Shown here: piece after piece, positions 1 through 8,815 of the stretch
Position numbering within the stretch: position 1 is the first letter of the stretch
Layout: each line of letters starts with the position of its first letter
Origin: VRUE01 sp963707965
GTDB taxonomy: Bacteria; Actinomycetota; Thermoleophilia; Solirubrobacterales; 70-9
Direction: 5' to 3'
DNA: 64,000 nt
Assembly (NCBI GenBank): GCA_963707965.1
Contig: CAVPRR010000006.1
Coordinates: 1 to 64,000 of the forward strand
The notes under the pieces: generated by a model
What the model was told of the DNA's origin: nothing
Database searches by the model: none
The model's input: the letters and a program-made list of their open reading frames with translations, nothing else
Program-made: the position numbers and the translations under genes

Positions 1-539
1 CAACGGGGCAATCGACACCGAAGTGAAACTCCGCAAAGCCGTCTCACTGGCTCCGACTCCTGCCACGATCCGCACGGGAACGGCAACTACCGGATCCTGA
101 GGGACATCCCGGACGAATACGACGCGGAAACCGGTATCACGATTGCGGACACGGGCACCAAGGTCTACACGACCGAAAACTACTGGCGACCCAGCGATGC
201 CAACGCACCGCAGTTCCGCTACAGATCGCCCCGAAATGGTGCTCCACTTGCCACACGCGCTACGTCGCCGGCAAACCGAGCTACAAAATCGACAGCGGCG
301 ACGCGGTGTACACCTACCGCCACCCGCTCCGACATGTACACGCCTGCAGAATACGACTCGAGGTCCCGACGGCCGGACTGCATCCAGTCCCACGTCGCAC
401 ACCCGGCTCCAACGCAGAAAATGGGCGAAACGTCCTCGTCGGTCACCTGGCCCAACGGCGAATCGGCTGGCTCCGACAGCCGCCTCCTGAGGGTCGACAA
501 CAGAGGCACCTGCCAGCTCTGCCAGCGAAAAGTGAGTAG
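1..539 (+). pseudogene. Decayed multihaem c-type cytochrome (doubled-CXXCH type), 5' end outside window
   Basis: Three plus-strand frames must be stitched together to read a protein like the doubled-CXXCH cytochromes. Frame 1 (about 1-200) gives SCHDPHGNGNYRILR at 58-102, with Ser (TCC, 52-54) where the first haem Cys should be. Frame 3 gives an intact CSTCH at 240-254, followed by HTRYVAGKPSYKIDSGD. Frame 1 again (from about 330) gives CIQSH at 379-393, with the second Cys now Ser, then KMGETSSSVTWPNG and DNRGTCQLCQ with Gln for the haem His at 523-525. At least two frameshifts and three damaged haem motifs argue for a dead gene. It lies upstream of a cytochrome c maturation operon, where such cytochromes are expected. 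The family call rests on motif recognition only. Confidence 0.6.
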
Positions 540-846
540 CCGCAGGAAGAGCAACCACCGACGGGATGGTTTCGGTGGTGGCCGGGCGGCCGGTCACCAG
601 GGGCAAGGTCCGATTGCGTGAGATCGCGACGAGAACTCCCCTCCCGCCAGGCACAGGAAGCCCATCCATCTTCGCGGCTTCGCGTGTCGCCTCGAACCCC
701 AGGCGATCCAGGTTCACGTCCGACGGACATAGGCGGCTCTGTATCGCCTGGACTACCCGGGCGTAAGCAGCGCTAGGTCATATCTATCCGAAACGTGCCA
801 GCCGACGGATTGCGCTCGAAACTACTCAAAGCGCACAATTCAACCC
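540..846. other. Gap without a confident gene
   Basis: About 300 bases with no convincing gene. On the minus strand, roughly 770 down to 560, an open frame reads like protein (for example LDRLGFEATREAAKMDGLP and ISRNRTLPLVTGRP). It has no clear start, runs into the decayed cytochrome and matches no family I recognise. It may be a remnant. The promoter of the following operon should lie at the right end. Confidence 0.3.
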
Positions 847-1689
847 GTGACACCTAACGCAAGACCACAAGGGCGCGGGCCCACCTCGCGGGCCACCAAG
901 AAGCTCTACGCCCGGTTGGGTCTGACCCCTGAAGCCAGCGCTCAGGATGTCGAGAAGGCTCACCGGGAGCTGGTTGGGTTCCTCGAATCAGCGCCGGACG
1001 GCGCCCGCCGCTGGGCACGGAGCGAGATCGCCGCCGTGAACGAGGCCCACGCTCGACTCACCCGCTCGGCCGGGTCATCGGCGGATCGACGCGTCCCACG
1101 CCGCAGGCGGATCGCGGTGGGGATCGCGACCCTGGCGATCACGGTCGGAGTGGTGATTGCCGTCTACAACGCGGGCGGGCAGGACGAGTCGGCGTCGATG
1201 GGGGCCGGCGGAGCCGAAGCTCGCCTGAGCCCCAGCGACGAAGCACGTGTCACCGAGCTGATGAAGAAGGTCAAGGCGAATCCAAAGGACGCCGCGACAC
1301 TCGTCAGCCTCGGCGACGTCTTCTTCAAAGTCGGCGACTACAACAACGCCGGCGGCTGGATGGAACAGGCGCTTGCGCTAGATCCAGAGAACGTCGATGC
1401 GCGCCTTGCCCTGGGGGCGTCGCAGTTCAACCTCGGCGATGTCCCGGAGGCCGAGGGGCAATGGGAACGGGTCATCGCGCTCGATCCAGAGAACGTCGAG
1501 GCCTACTACGACCTCGGCTTCCTGTACCTGAGCGAAGACCCGCCCGAGATGGCGAAGACGAAGCGCATGTGGCGCAAGGTGGTCGAGCTGGCGCCCCCCG
1601 GCTCCTCGGTGGCAGAGACCGTCGCCACTCACCTCAAGAGCCTGGAAAAGGGCGAAGCGGGAGTGGATGCTCCCGCGATCGAAGGGTGA
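847..1689 (+). CDS. Membrane-anchored TPR protein of the cytochrome c maturation operon
   Basis: 280 residues from a GTG start. The N-terminal segment (about 20-75, LYARLGLTPEASAQDVEKAH) resembles a J-like helical domain. One membrane helix follows at about 87-106, then three TPR-like repeats (about 145-255, with LGDVFFKVGDYNNAGGWMEQ and the repeated ALDPENV). The layout recalls the TPR parts of CcmI/NrfG, which hold apocytochrome c for haem attachment. It is the first gene of the run and ends 4 nt before ccdA. Chaperone function is inferred from the fold and the neighbours; no catalytic residues are visible. Confidence 0.8.
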   Translation: MTPNARPQGRGPTSRATKKLYARLGLTPEASAQDVEKAHRELVGFLESAPDGARRWARSEIAAVNEAHARLTRSAGSSADRRVPRRRRIAVGIATLAITVGVVIAVYNAGGQDESASMGAGGAEARLSPSDEARVTELMKKVKANPKDAATLVSLGDVFFKVGDYNNAGGWMEQALALDPENVDARLALGASQFNLGDVPEAEGQWERVIALDPENVEAYYDLGFLYLSEDPPEMAKTKRMWRKVVELAPPGSSVAETVATHLKSLEKGEAGVDAPAIEG

Positions 1690-1693
1690 GCCG

Positions 1694-2427
1694 GTGACCG
1701 AGATCGGCATCCCGATCGCCTTCCTCGCCGGGATCGTCTCGTTCGCTTCGCCGTGCTGCCTGCCGCTGGTGCCCGGCTACATCAGCTACATGGTCACCAC
1801 CAACCCCGACGGGCCGGCGGCGTCGCGCCGGGTCGCCCTCTTTCACTCGCTCGCCTTCGTGGCCGGCTTCACGGTGGTGTTCATCGCGATCTGGGCCTCG
1901 GTCGGCTTGGTGGGCTACCTCTTTCGCGACTACCTCGGCCTGCTGCGAGGCTCGGTGGCGCCGTCCTCATCTTCATGGGCCTGCACGTTGCCGGCCTGAT
2001 CAGCATTTCGACCCTTTACCGCGAGGCGCGGCTGCCGATCGGCCCGGGCAGCGCCTCTCAGGGCGCGGATGGGGGCGCTCGGAGTGAACCGAGCTACGGG
2101 CGCTCGGCGCTGGTCGGCGTCATCTTCTCCGCCGGTTGGACCCCCTGCATTGGGCCGATCCTGGGAGGCATCATCGGACTGGCCTCGGTGAGCGCCAGCG
2201 TGGCGGAGGGCACCGTCCTGCTGTTCGTCTACGCGGTCGGCCTTGGCGTCCCGTTCGTGCTGGTCGCGCTCGGCGCCACGGCCGTGAGCGAGCGGCTCCG
2301 CTGGTTCCGCCGGCACCAGACCGCGGTCAACATTGCGACCGGGGCGATGCTGGCCGGGATCGGATTCCTGATGATCACAAACACCTTCGCGCAGCTGTCC
2401 AGCTCGCTGCCCGTGATCGAAGTGTGA
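1694..2427 (+). CDS. ccdA: CcdA-type thiol-disulphide transporter, interrupted by a -1 frameshift
   Basis: Polytopic membrane protein that passes reductant from cytoplasmic thioredoxin to extracytoplasmic thiol proteins for cytochrome c maturation. Both redox-Cys motifs of the family are visible: SPCCLPLVPGY near the N-terminus and GWTPCIGPILGG in the second half. Start is GTG 1694 with AGGGTGAG just upstream. The first half reads in frame 2 and the second half in frame 1; the switch is near 1946-1953 (LGLLR then LGGAVLIFMGLHVAG). The whole span is 734 nt, one base short of a multiple of three, so one base is missing. This could be a real lesion or a sequencing error. Six or so membrane helices are otherwise preserved. 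Confidence 0.85.
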
Positions 2428-2437
2428 GGCGGCACGC

Positions 2438-3901
2438 ATGAGCTCGACAGTCAGCACGGCTTCCCGCCCCACCAGCTCCGCCGGCGCGCCGTCCGGCGTT
2501 CGCCTGCCGGGGCGCCGCTCCCTGCCCCCGCATACCTGGATCTATCGCCAGCTGACCTCGATGCGGGTGGCTCTGCTGCTGCTCGGGGCGCTCGCCCTGC
2601 TGACGCTGGCCGGCACGCTTCTCGCACAGGCCCCCGCCGAAGTCCGCGGTGACGCCGGGGCATATGCGGAATGGCTCGACTCCGTGCGTCCCAGGTACGG
2701 AGGCTGGACGGGGGTGCTGGACACGCTGGGGCTCTTCTCGGTCTTCTCGTCGATCTGGTTCAAGGGGCTCCTGGTGCTTCTGTCGGCCAGCCTGATCAGC
2801 TGTTCGGTGCGCAACGTGCCGCGCATCTGGAGGAGGGCGACCCGTCCCCGGATGGTGATGACCGGAGCGTTCTTCGAGCGTGCCCCGCATCGCGCCGGGA
2901 TCGCCTCGGAGGCCGACGCCAAGGCCAGCCTGGAGGCGATTAGATCCACCTTCCGCTCGCACCTCTTTCACACCTCGATCAGGCGCGACGGCGACGATGT
3001 GCACGTTTGCGCCGACCGCTTCCGCTGGGGGCCGTTCGGGCGCATCGTTGCCCACCTCAGCTTCGTCGTCATCCTGATTGGCGCCGCGCTCACCGCAACC
3101 AGCGGTTTCCGGGACGAGGGGTTTGCCGTCCCGGTCGGCGAGCAGATGAAGGTCGGGCACGGCACCGATCTGGAGGTCAGGGCCACCTCCTTCTCCGACA
3201 CCTACTACCTGAACGGCGCGCCGCGCGACTACACGAGCAATCTCGTCCTCTACAGGGACGGCAAACCGGTCAAGTCCCAGGAAGTCCGCGTCAACCACCC
3301 GATGCGCTACGAAGGCGTCAGCTTCTATCAGTCCTTCTTCGGCCCCTCCGTGGTCGTCCGGGCGCAGGACACAGACGGTCGGGTGCTGTTCGACCGGGGC
3401 GTGCCGATGCTGTACGGGTCCAAGGACGAAACGCACGTCATCGGCCGCTTCTCGCTTCCGAAGAAGGGCCTGACGGTCTTTGCGGTGGCGCCCCAGTCGG
3501 GCGAAATCGACCGGCGGATCGGCCCCGGCCAGACGCAGCTCGAGGTCTACAGGAGCGGCAGCGACGCCCCCGTGGGCGTCCGCGTTCTCTCGCAGGGCGA
3601 GCCGGCGGCGATTGCGGGCGTCGACTTCACGTTCGTCCGCGAGCGCCAGTACGCCGGCCTGATCGTTGCCCGCGACCCCGGATGGACTCTGGTTTGGATT
3701 GGCTCGGTGCTGCTGGTGATTGGGATCTGCATGGTCTTCCTGTTCCCGCACCGGCGGATCAGGGCGGTTGTCCGCAGAACGGGCGGGGGCAGCGAGGTCG
3801 GCATCGCCGCGATCAGGCGCCGTGACGCGGCATTCGCCACCCAGTTCGAAGACTTGGTGAAGGACATGAGGCGCGCCGTCCAACGGGCGGGCGCAAGCTG
3901 A
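2438..3901 (+). CDS. resB: Cytochrome c biogenesis protein ResB (Ccs1)
   Basis: 487 residues. With CcsA it forms the System II haem export and cytochrome c synthase complex. Membrane helices are seen at about 43-63 (ALLLLGALALLTLAGTLLA), 100-125 (FKGLLVLLSASLISCSVRN), 205-225 (HLSFVVILIGAALTATSGF) and 415-437 (LVWIGSVLLVIGICMVFLF). A large extracytoplasmic domain lies between the last two, ending in the family-typical AGLIVARDPGWTLVWIGS. The order ccdA-resB-ccsA-resA is the classic System II arrangement. Length is normal for actinobacterial ResB. Confidence 0.95.
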   Translation: MSSTVSTASRPTSSAGAPSGVRLPGRRSLPPHTWIYRQLTSMRVALLLLGALALLTLAGTLLAQAPAEVRGDAGAYAEWLDSVRPRYGGWTGVLDTLGLFSVFSSIWFKGLLVLLSASLISCSVRNVPRIWRRATRPRMVMTGAFFERAPHRAGIASEADAKASLEAIRSTFRSHLFHTSIRRDGDDVHVCADRFRWGPFGRIVAHLSFVVILIGAALTATSGFRDEGFAVPVGEQMKVGHGTDLEVRATSFSDTYYLNGAPRDYTSNLVLYRDGKPVKSQEVRVNHPMRYEGVSFYQSFFGPSVVVRAQDTDGRVLFDRGVPMLYGSKDETHVIGRFSLPKKGLTVFAVAPQSGEIDRRIGPGQTQLEVYRSGSDAPVGVRVLSQGEPAAIAGVDFTFVRERQYAGLIVARDPGWTLVWIGSVLLVIGICMVFLFPHRRIRAVVRRTGGGSEVGIAAIRRRDAAFATQFEDLVKDMRRAVQRAGAS

Positions 3902-3917
3902 GGAAGGAGCCGGATCG

Positions 3918-4790
3918 ATGCTCACACTATCCGAGTACTGCGTCTTCGCCGGGATCATCGCGGTGATCCTGGCCCTTGTCTGCTACGTCCTTGCCTTCGC
4001 CGCGGTGCGGGTGGCCCGGGGCGGGGCGCTGGCGGGCGAGAGCCCCGGTGGTGAAGGGGTGACCGTCGATGCGGATGACCCGGGTAGCGTCGCCATCTTC
4101 GGCACGCTTGCCACCTGGCTGGCGCTTGGTTTCCTGAGCGCGGCGCTCGTCTTCCGCTGGCTCGGCACCGGGCACGGCCCCTTCGCGAACATGTACGAGT
4201 TCTCGGTCGCCTTCGCCTGGGGCGCCCTTGCGGTCCACGTCTACTTCCTGTCCCGCTACGGGCAGTGGACCACTGGCATCGTTGTGCTGCCGGTGGCGCT
4301 GGCGATGCTCCTCTACGCCACCACGGTCCCGAGCACGGCCGAGCCCCTTGTCCCGGCGCTTCAGAACAACCTGCTGCTGACGGTCCACGTCGCAGTCGCT
4401 GTCATCGCCTACGGCGCCTTCGCGGTCGGCTTCGCAGCAGCGGTCCTCTACCTGGTCCAGTCTGAGGACGGGCGCTGGCCGCTGCCAAAACGCGAGCTCC
4501 TCGACAATCTCTCCTACAGGGCGACGCTGATCGGCTTCCCGTTCCTGACCCTGACGATCATCCTTGGAGCGCTCTGGGCCGATGTCGCCTGGGGCAAGTA
4601 CTGGAGCTGGGATCCCAAGGAGTCTGCCTCGCTCGTCACCTGGCTCGTTTGCGGCGCCTATCTGCACGCGCGGGCGGCCCGTGGCTGGCGCGGCCAGCGG
4701 GCGGCGCTGCTGCTGATGGTCGTCTTTGCGGCGACGCTGTTCACCTATTTCGGAAACCTCTTCTTCGGCGGCCTGCACGCCTATGGCTAG
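3918..4790 (+). CDS. ccsA: Cytochrome c biogenesis protein CcsA/CcsB (ResC)
   Basis: 290 residues with about eight membrane helices. The haem-handling tryptophan-rich WWD signature is clear at about 224-243 (WGKYWSWDPKESASLVTWL), with conserved His residues in flanking helices. It presents haem at the outer face and, with ResB, joins it to CXXCH motifs. Start ATG 3918 has GGAAGGAG upstream. The stop codon overlaps the start of the following thioredoxin-like gene, which suggests translational coupling. Confidence 0.95.
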   Translation: MLTLSEYCVFAGIIAVILALVCYVLAFAAVRVARGGALAGESPGGEGVTVDADDPGSVAIFGTLATWLALGFLSAALVFRWLGTGHGPFANMYEFSVAFAWGALAVHVYFLSRYGQWTTGIVVLPVALAMLLYATTVPSTAEPLVPALQNNLLLTVHVAVAVIAYGAFAVGFAAAVLYLVQSEDGRWPLPKRELLDNLSYRATLIGFPFLTLTIILGALWADVAWGKYWSWDPKESASLVTWLVCGAYLHARAARGWRGQRAALLLMVVFAATLFTYFGNLFFGGLHAYG

Positions 4791-5391
4791 TCGATGGTCG
4801 ACAGCTCGTCGCAGTCGCGCCTGGACGGTTGCGGTCATGGTGGTGACCGCTGCCGTCATCCTCGCGGTCTCCTACCTGGCGAACAAGCCGGCGTCGGGGG
4901 GTGGGGGCTTGACTTCGGTCGTCCTCTCGGGTCACGCATCGGGCCCTGCGCCGGAAGTCGGAAAGCCGGCACCGGACTTCAGCGCAACGACCATCGAAGG
5001 GTCGAAGGTCACTCTGAGCAAGCTGCGCGGCCAGCCGGTGTGGGTGACATTCGGGGCCACCTGGTGCCAGGAGTGCCGGGTGGAGAGCCCCGACATCCAG
5101 GCTGCCTACGCGAAGTACCGCTCCCAGGGCATGCAGATCCTGTCGATATTCATCCAGAACGACCGGTCGGACATCGTGGACTACGCGAAACGGGCCGGTC
5201 TCACATTCCCGAAGATCGACGACTCGAGCGACGAGATTGCGTCCAGCTACCGGATCGTCGGCATCCCGTCCCACTTCTTCGTCGACCGCTCCGGGGTGCT
5301 GAAGGCGATTGAGATCTCGGCCCTCGACCCGTCGGCGATCGACGAAAACCTCGCCCAGATCGGAGTTGACGTTGAACGACCGGCCAACTGA
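4783..5391 (+). CDS. resA: ResA/TlpA-family membrane-anchored thioredoxin
   Basis: 202 residues. An N-terminal anchor helix (about 12-33, TVAVMVVTAAVILAVSYLA) precedes a thioredoxin fold (about 55-195). The active site is CQEC in GATWCQECRVESP at about 92-105, in place of the CxPC usual in ResA. The cis-Pro loop is seen in IVGIPSHFFVDRSG. It would keep apocytochrome CXXCH thiols reduced, supplied by CcdA. ATG 4783 overlaps the ccsA stop; an upstream frame extension to 4726 lies inside ccsA and is unlikely. The altered active-site dipeptide probably shifts its redox potential (inference). Confidence 0.88.
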   Translation: MASRWSTARRSRAWTVAVMVVTAAVILAVSYLANKPASGGGGLTSVVLSGHASGPAPEVGKPAPDFSATTIEGSKVTLSKLRGQPVWVTFGATWCQECRVESPDIQAAYAKYRSQGMQILSIFIQNDRSDIVDYAKRAGLTFPKIDDSSDEIASSYRIVGIPSHFFVDRSGVLKAIEISALDPSAIDENLAQIGVDVERPAN

Positions 5392-5401
5392 TCAGGGCGA
5401 C

Positions 5402-6955
5402 ATGTTTCCGGGCGAGCCCGGCCCGGAGGCGCCCTACCGCCGCTTCGACCGGACGCGCACGCTCGCCGAACGCTACCTGCGCCCGCCACAGACGATGCGC
5501 GGACTCATCCTTCTCATCGCGGCCGTGGGCGGGATCGGCACCCTGGTGGCGATCGGCGGGCTCAAAGCCATGGAATGGACCGAGACGGAGGGCTTCTGTT
5601 CGAAATGCCACACGATGGCTCCCGAGGCGAAGGCCTACAGCCTCTCGGTGCACCGCGACGTGACCTGTGCCGAGTGCCACGTCAAACCGGGCATCGGCGG
5701 TCTGATCGAGGCGAAACTGAACGGCGCGAAACAGACCCTGGAGATCCTCACCGGATCGTTCCCGAAGCCGATTCCCGCACCGGACCACTCCAAGCTTCCC
5801 GATCCCAAGGACACCTGCATGAAGTGTCACTCGCTCGGCGATATCGCCGGCGATGGGAACCCGACGAAGATCATCGTCAAGCCCCGCTTCCGCGACGACA
5901 AGGAGAACACGCGCGAAACGGTGGCGGTGGTGGTGCGGCCTCCCGAACTCGGATCGGAAAAAGGCGCCCCGGGCGCCCACTGGCACGTCAAGCAGACGGT
6001 CGAGTTCATGAGCCCCGACGAGCAGTCGCGCAAGATCGATTGGGTCGGCGTCACCTACAAGGACGGCCGGAAGAAGCAGTTCATCGCCCGTCCGCAGGTC
6101 GGCATCTCAAGCGACGTGCGACCGGACATCAGGCGCCTGATGGCCAACGAGACGACTCGCCAGATGAACTGCATCGACTGCCACAACCGCGTCGGGCACG
6201 AACTTCCCAGCCCCGACGAAGCGATCGACGAGTCGATCGCGGCCGGCAAGATCAGCCAGGACCTCCCCTACATCAAGCGCGAAGGGGTTGCCCGCGTGGA
6301 TGAGAGGTACTCCTCGGTCTCCGAAGCCGACCAGGCGATCGACGGGATCCGCAGGGTGTACGCGGCGAAGTACCCGCTCGTTGCGAAAACGCGCCGCGCG
6401 GAGGTCAACCGGGCGGTTTCGGAGCTGAAGCTGATCTACGGGCTGGTGGCGACGCCGAACATGAAGGCGATCGCCGAGACCTACCCGAACAACCTCGGCC
6501 ACCAGACCAGCCGCGGCTGCTTCCGCTGCCACGACGGGGACCACTACCAGGTCACGGCAGGGGGCCGTGTGCTGAAGAAGACCATCCCCTGGGAATGCAC
6601 GACCTGTCACACGTTCCCGCAGGCGGGCGAGACGGTGTCCAGCGTGTCGCTGCTCGGCGAACCCAAGAGCCACAAGGACAGGCTCTGGGTCTTCAACCAC
6701 AAGTACGACGCGTCGAGTCTCGATCCGTCCGGGACGGGGGGCTTCTGCGCAAACTGCCACAACTCAGGCGCGGCGAAGGTGAACCACGACGAAATGCTCT
6801 ACCGGCACCCGGCAGCGATCGAGAAGGCTGGGCTGGGGGCCTGCCGGTACTGCCATCAGCCGGCCTCCTGCGCCAGGTGCCACAAGAAGCCGGTGTTGAA
6901 CTCCGACAAGCCCTACGCCCACCGTAGGGCGGATCTGGCGAGGGAACGCGGATGA
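5402..6955 (+). CDS. Nine-haem membrane cytochrome c with NapC/NrfH-like N-terminus
   Basis: 517 residues. One membrane helix (about 31-55) is followed by nine CXXCH motifs: CSKCH, CAECH, CMKCH, CIDCH, CFRCH, CTTCH, CANCH, CRYCH and CARCH. The first three, with HTMAP and ECHVKPG nearby, resemble the tetrahaem NapC/NirT quinol dehydrogenases. The remaining haems form a larger domain I cannot assign. It should carry electrons from the quinone pool outward, and the gene sits inside the cytochrome c maturation operon. ATG 5402 is chosen; a TTG at 5372 has a better-spaced GGAG (5362-5365) and is a fair alternative. The stop overlaps the next ATG. The electron acceptor is unknown. Confidence 0.88.
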   Translation: MFPGEPGPEAPYRRFDRTRTLAERYLRPPQTMRGLILLIAAVGGIGTLVAIGGLKAMEWTETEGFCSKCHTMAPEAKAYSLSVHRDVTCAECHVKPGIGGLIEAKLNGAKQTLEILTGSFPKPIPAPDHSKLPDPKDTCMKCHSLGDIAGDGNPTKIIVKPRFRDDKENTRETVAVVVRPPELGSEKGAPGAHWHVKQTVEFMSPDEQSRKIDWVGVTYKDGRKKQFIARPQVGISSDVRPDIRRLMANETTRQMNCIDCHNRVGHELPSPDEAIDESIAAGKISQDLPYIKREGVARVDERYSSVSEADQAIDGIRRVYAAKYPLVAKTRRAEVNRAVSELKLIYGLVATPNMKAIAETYPNNLGHQTSRGCFRCHDGDHYQVTAGGRVLKKTIPWECTTCHTFPQAGETVSSVSLLGEPKSHKDRLWVFNHKYDASSLDPSGTGGFCANCHNSGAAKVNHDEMLYRHPAAIEKAGLGACRYCHQPASCARCHKKPVLNSDKPYAHRRADLARERG

Positions 6956-8355
6956 GCATTGTCAAGACAACGCAGACGCCTGTCCACGAGCAGTGGCTGA
7001 CCGTGCGCGATGCGTGCGAGCTGGTCGGCGTATCTCCCGCGACCCTGCGGCGCTGGAGCGACAACGGCGAGATCACGACGTTCACCACGCCCGGCGGCCA
7101 CCGGCGCTTCGCGCGATCGGCGATCCTCGGCTTGCTGCCCGCCTCGATGAGCGCGCAAAGCGAGGCGGCACCCGCTGAGTCCGGCCGGCAGAACGGGGCG
7201 GACCCGGTCCTGCCCGGCCTCCTCGTCCTGGCTGCCCATGCGCGCCAGGTCCCGAGTGCGGCGCGCGAGGCCTTCGCTGCCGAACTCGCCGCATCGGAGC
7301 CAAGCGAGGCGACGATCGTCGTGCACACCTGCCACCGGGTCGAGCTGTATGTCGCGCGCGGCGACGGCGCCGAGCTGCCGCTCCCGGAGCCGCCTCCCGG
7401 AACGCGTCGGCTGGAGGGGATCGACGCGGCACGGCACCTCGTCTCCGTCGCCTGTGGGCTCGACAGCACCGTGCTCGGCGAGAACCAGGTCCTCCACCAG
7501 GTCCGCGAGACGCTCAAGCAGCGCCGCACTGAGCATCCGCTCGACCCGGCCCTGGACCGCCTCTTCCAGATCTCGCTCCACGCGGGCCGGCGCGCTCGCA
7601 GCTGGCTCAGCGGTACGAAACAGTCGCTGGCCGACGTGGCGCTGGAGCGGATCGCACAACGGGTCGGAGATCCGGATGGGCAGCAGCTGCTCATCGTCGG
7701 GGCCGGGGTCATGGGTCGTCTTGCCGCCTTCGCCGCAGCTCGGCGGGGAGCGGAGGTGATCGTCGCGAGTCGCACCCAGGCGCGGGCCGCCGCCCTAGCG
7801 CGCGAAGTCGGCGGGCGTGTGGCTCCGTTTGAAGGTGAGGACGTGGTGCCGGAGGTGGCCGGCGCCATGGTCGCGCTCTGTGGCACCTGGCAGGTTGGCG
7901 AGAAGGACGCGCAGCGGCTCGCCGAGCGCGGCACGATGGTCGTCGACATGTCATCGCCGCCGGCAGTGACGGAAGCGCTCCAGGCCAAGCTCGGCGACGG
8001 CTTCGTCTCGACCGACGAGCTCGCCGGGGAATCGGGATTTGAGCCGCAGGGACGGCTCCGCAGGCGACTCGACGAGCTCGTGGACGAGTCCAGCGACGCG
8101 TACCGTCGCTGGCTGCACTCACGGATTGCCCTGCCGGCCATACAGGCGATCGGCGAGGCGGCGGACGAGCAGCGGCGCCAGGAGCTCGAATGGCTCTTCC
8201 GGCGGCTGCCCGGAATCGCCGAGAAGGACCGCTCGCTGATCGAGCAGATGAGCCACCGGCTTGTCGCGGGGATCCTTCACGCGCCTCGGTCGGCGCTGAA
8301 CACGGACGAGAGCGGCGAGCTTGCGCAGGCCGCCCGGGACCTTTTCGGAACTTGA
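6952..8355 (+). CDS. hemA: Helix-turn-helix/glutamyl-tRNA reductase fusion
   Basis: 467 residues. Residues 16-60 form a MerR/excisionase-type DNA-binding domain (SPATLRRWSDNGEI, TPGGHRRF). Residues about 88 to 450 are a divergent but complete glutamyl-tRNA reductase, the first enzyme of C5 haem synthesis. They include the catalytic Cys127 in HTCHRVELY (usually TCNR-E), GLDSTVLGENQVL at 169-181, the NADPH loop LIVGAGVMG at 247-255, and a dimerisation tail with MSHRLVAGILHAP. It overlaps the cytochrome gene by 4 nt, so haem supply is wired to cytochrome production. The HTH may give autoregulation or haem sensing (inference). Whether it is the cell's only HemA cannot be told here. Confidence 0.87.
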   Translation: MSIVKTTQTPVHEQWLTVRDACELVGVSPATLRRWSDNGEITTFTTPGGHRRFARSAILGLLPASMSAQSEAAPAESGRQNGADPVLPGLLVLAAHARQVPSAAREAFAAELAASEPSEATIVVHTCHRVELYVARGDGAELPLPEPPPGTRRLEGIDAARHLVSVACGLDSTVLGENQVLHQVRETLKQRRTEHPLDPALDRLFQISLHAGRRARSWLSGTKQSLADVALERIAQRVGDPDGQQLLIVGAGVMGRLAAFAAARRGAEVIVASRTQARAAALAREVGGRVAPFEGEDVVPEVAGAMVALCGTWQVGEKDAQRLAERGTMVVDMSSPPAVTEALQAKLGDGFVSTDELAGESGFEPQGRLRRRLDELVDESSDAYRRWLHSRIALPAIQAIGEAADEQRRQELEWLFRRLPGIAEKDRSLIEQMSHRLVAGILHAPRSALNTDESGELAQAARDLFGT

Positions 8356-8381
8356 CATGGACGCCCAAGAAGGAGAAGACG

Positions 8382-8804
8382 ATGCTTCGCAATAGCCACA
8401 GAGCACGCCCACTGATCGCGGTTCTTGCCGCCACGGCTCTGGTCGTGGGGCTGGCGGCATGCGGCGGTGGGGAAACCTCGTCCTCGGTCTCCTCGGCGGG
8501 TGCGCATGCGACCCCCGGCGAGGTGCAGAGGACGATTGTCGTCTTCAACCACGAGCCGGCGGCGCCCTCCCCGTCCCCGCTCAATCTCCACGCCGGCCTC
8601 GAGGAAGGAACGCTCCCGGATGGGACCGTGACGGCGACGGTCCTCACCGACGAAGACTGCGCCCCCGACCAGCAGGGGATCTCCCACTGCCGGAACGAAG
8701 TGCAGCTCGACTCCGGGCAGACCGTTGTCCTGCGCCATCCGCACGACATGCAGCTGGTCCCGTGTCTGGCACCCGGCGAAAAGGTGCTGCTGCGTCGAGC
8801 CTAG
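8382..8804 (+). CDS. Small His/Cys-containing lipoprotein, possibly metal-binding
   Basis: 140 residues with a lipoprotein signal (lipobox VGLAAC, Cys at about 27). Start ATG 8382 has AAGGAG 8 nt upstream. The C-terminal half is rich in candidate metal ligands in a compact pattern: EDCAPDQQGISHC, RHPHDMQ and VPCLAPGE. I do not recognise a named family. It converges on the copper repressor gene csoR 11 nt away, which makes copper binding an attractive guess, but nothing in the sequence proves it. Confidence 0.75.
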   Translation: MLRNSHRARPLIAVLAATALVVGLAACGGGETSSSVSSAGAHATPGEVQRTIVVFNHEPAAPSPSPLNLHAGLEEGTLPDGTVTATVLTDEDCAPDQQGISHCRNEVQLDSGQTVVLRHPHDMQLVPCLAPGEKVLLRRA

Positions 8805-8815
8805 TTGCCCGGCTT

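Noticed and set aside
2375..3958. 527-residue open frame on the minus strand
   Set aside because: Antisense to resB, which has clear family features.
5402..6955. NrfA-type nitrite reductase
   Set aside because: There is no CXXCK haem and no NrfA-like catalytic region; the N-terminus is NapC-like and membrane-anchored.
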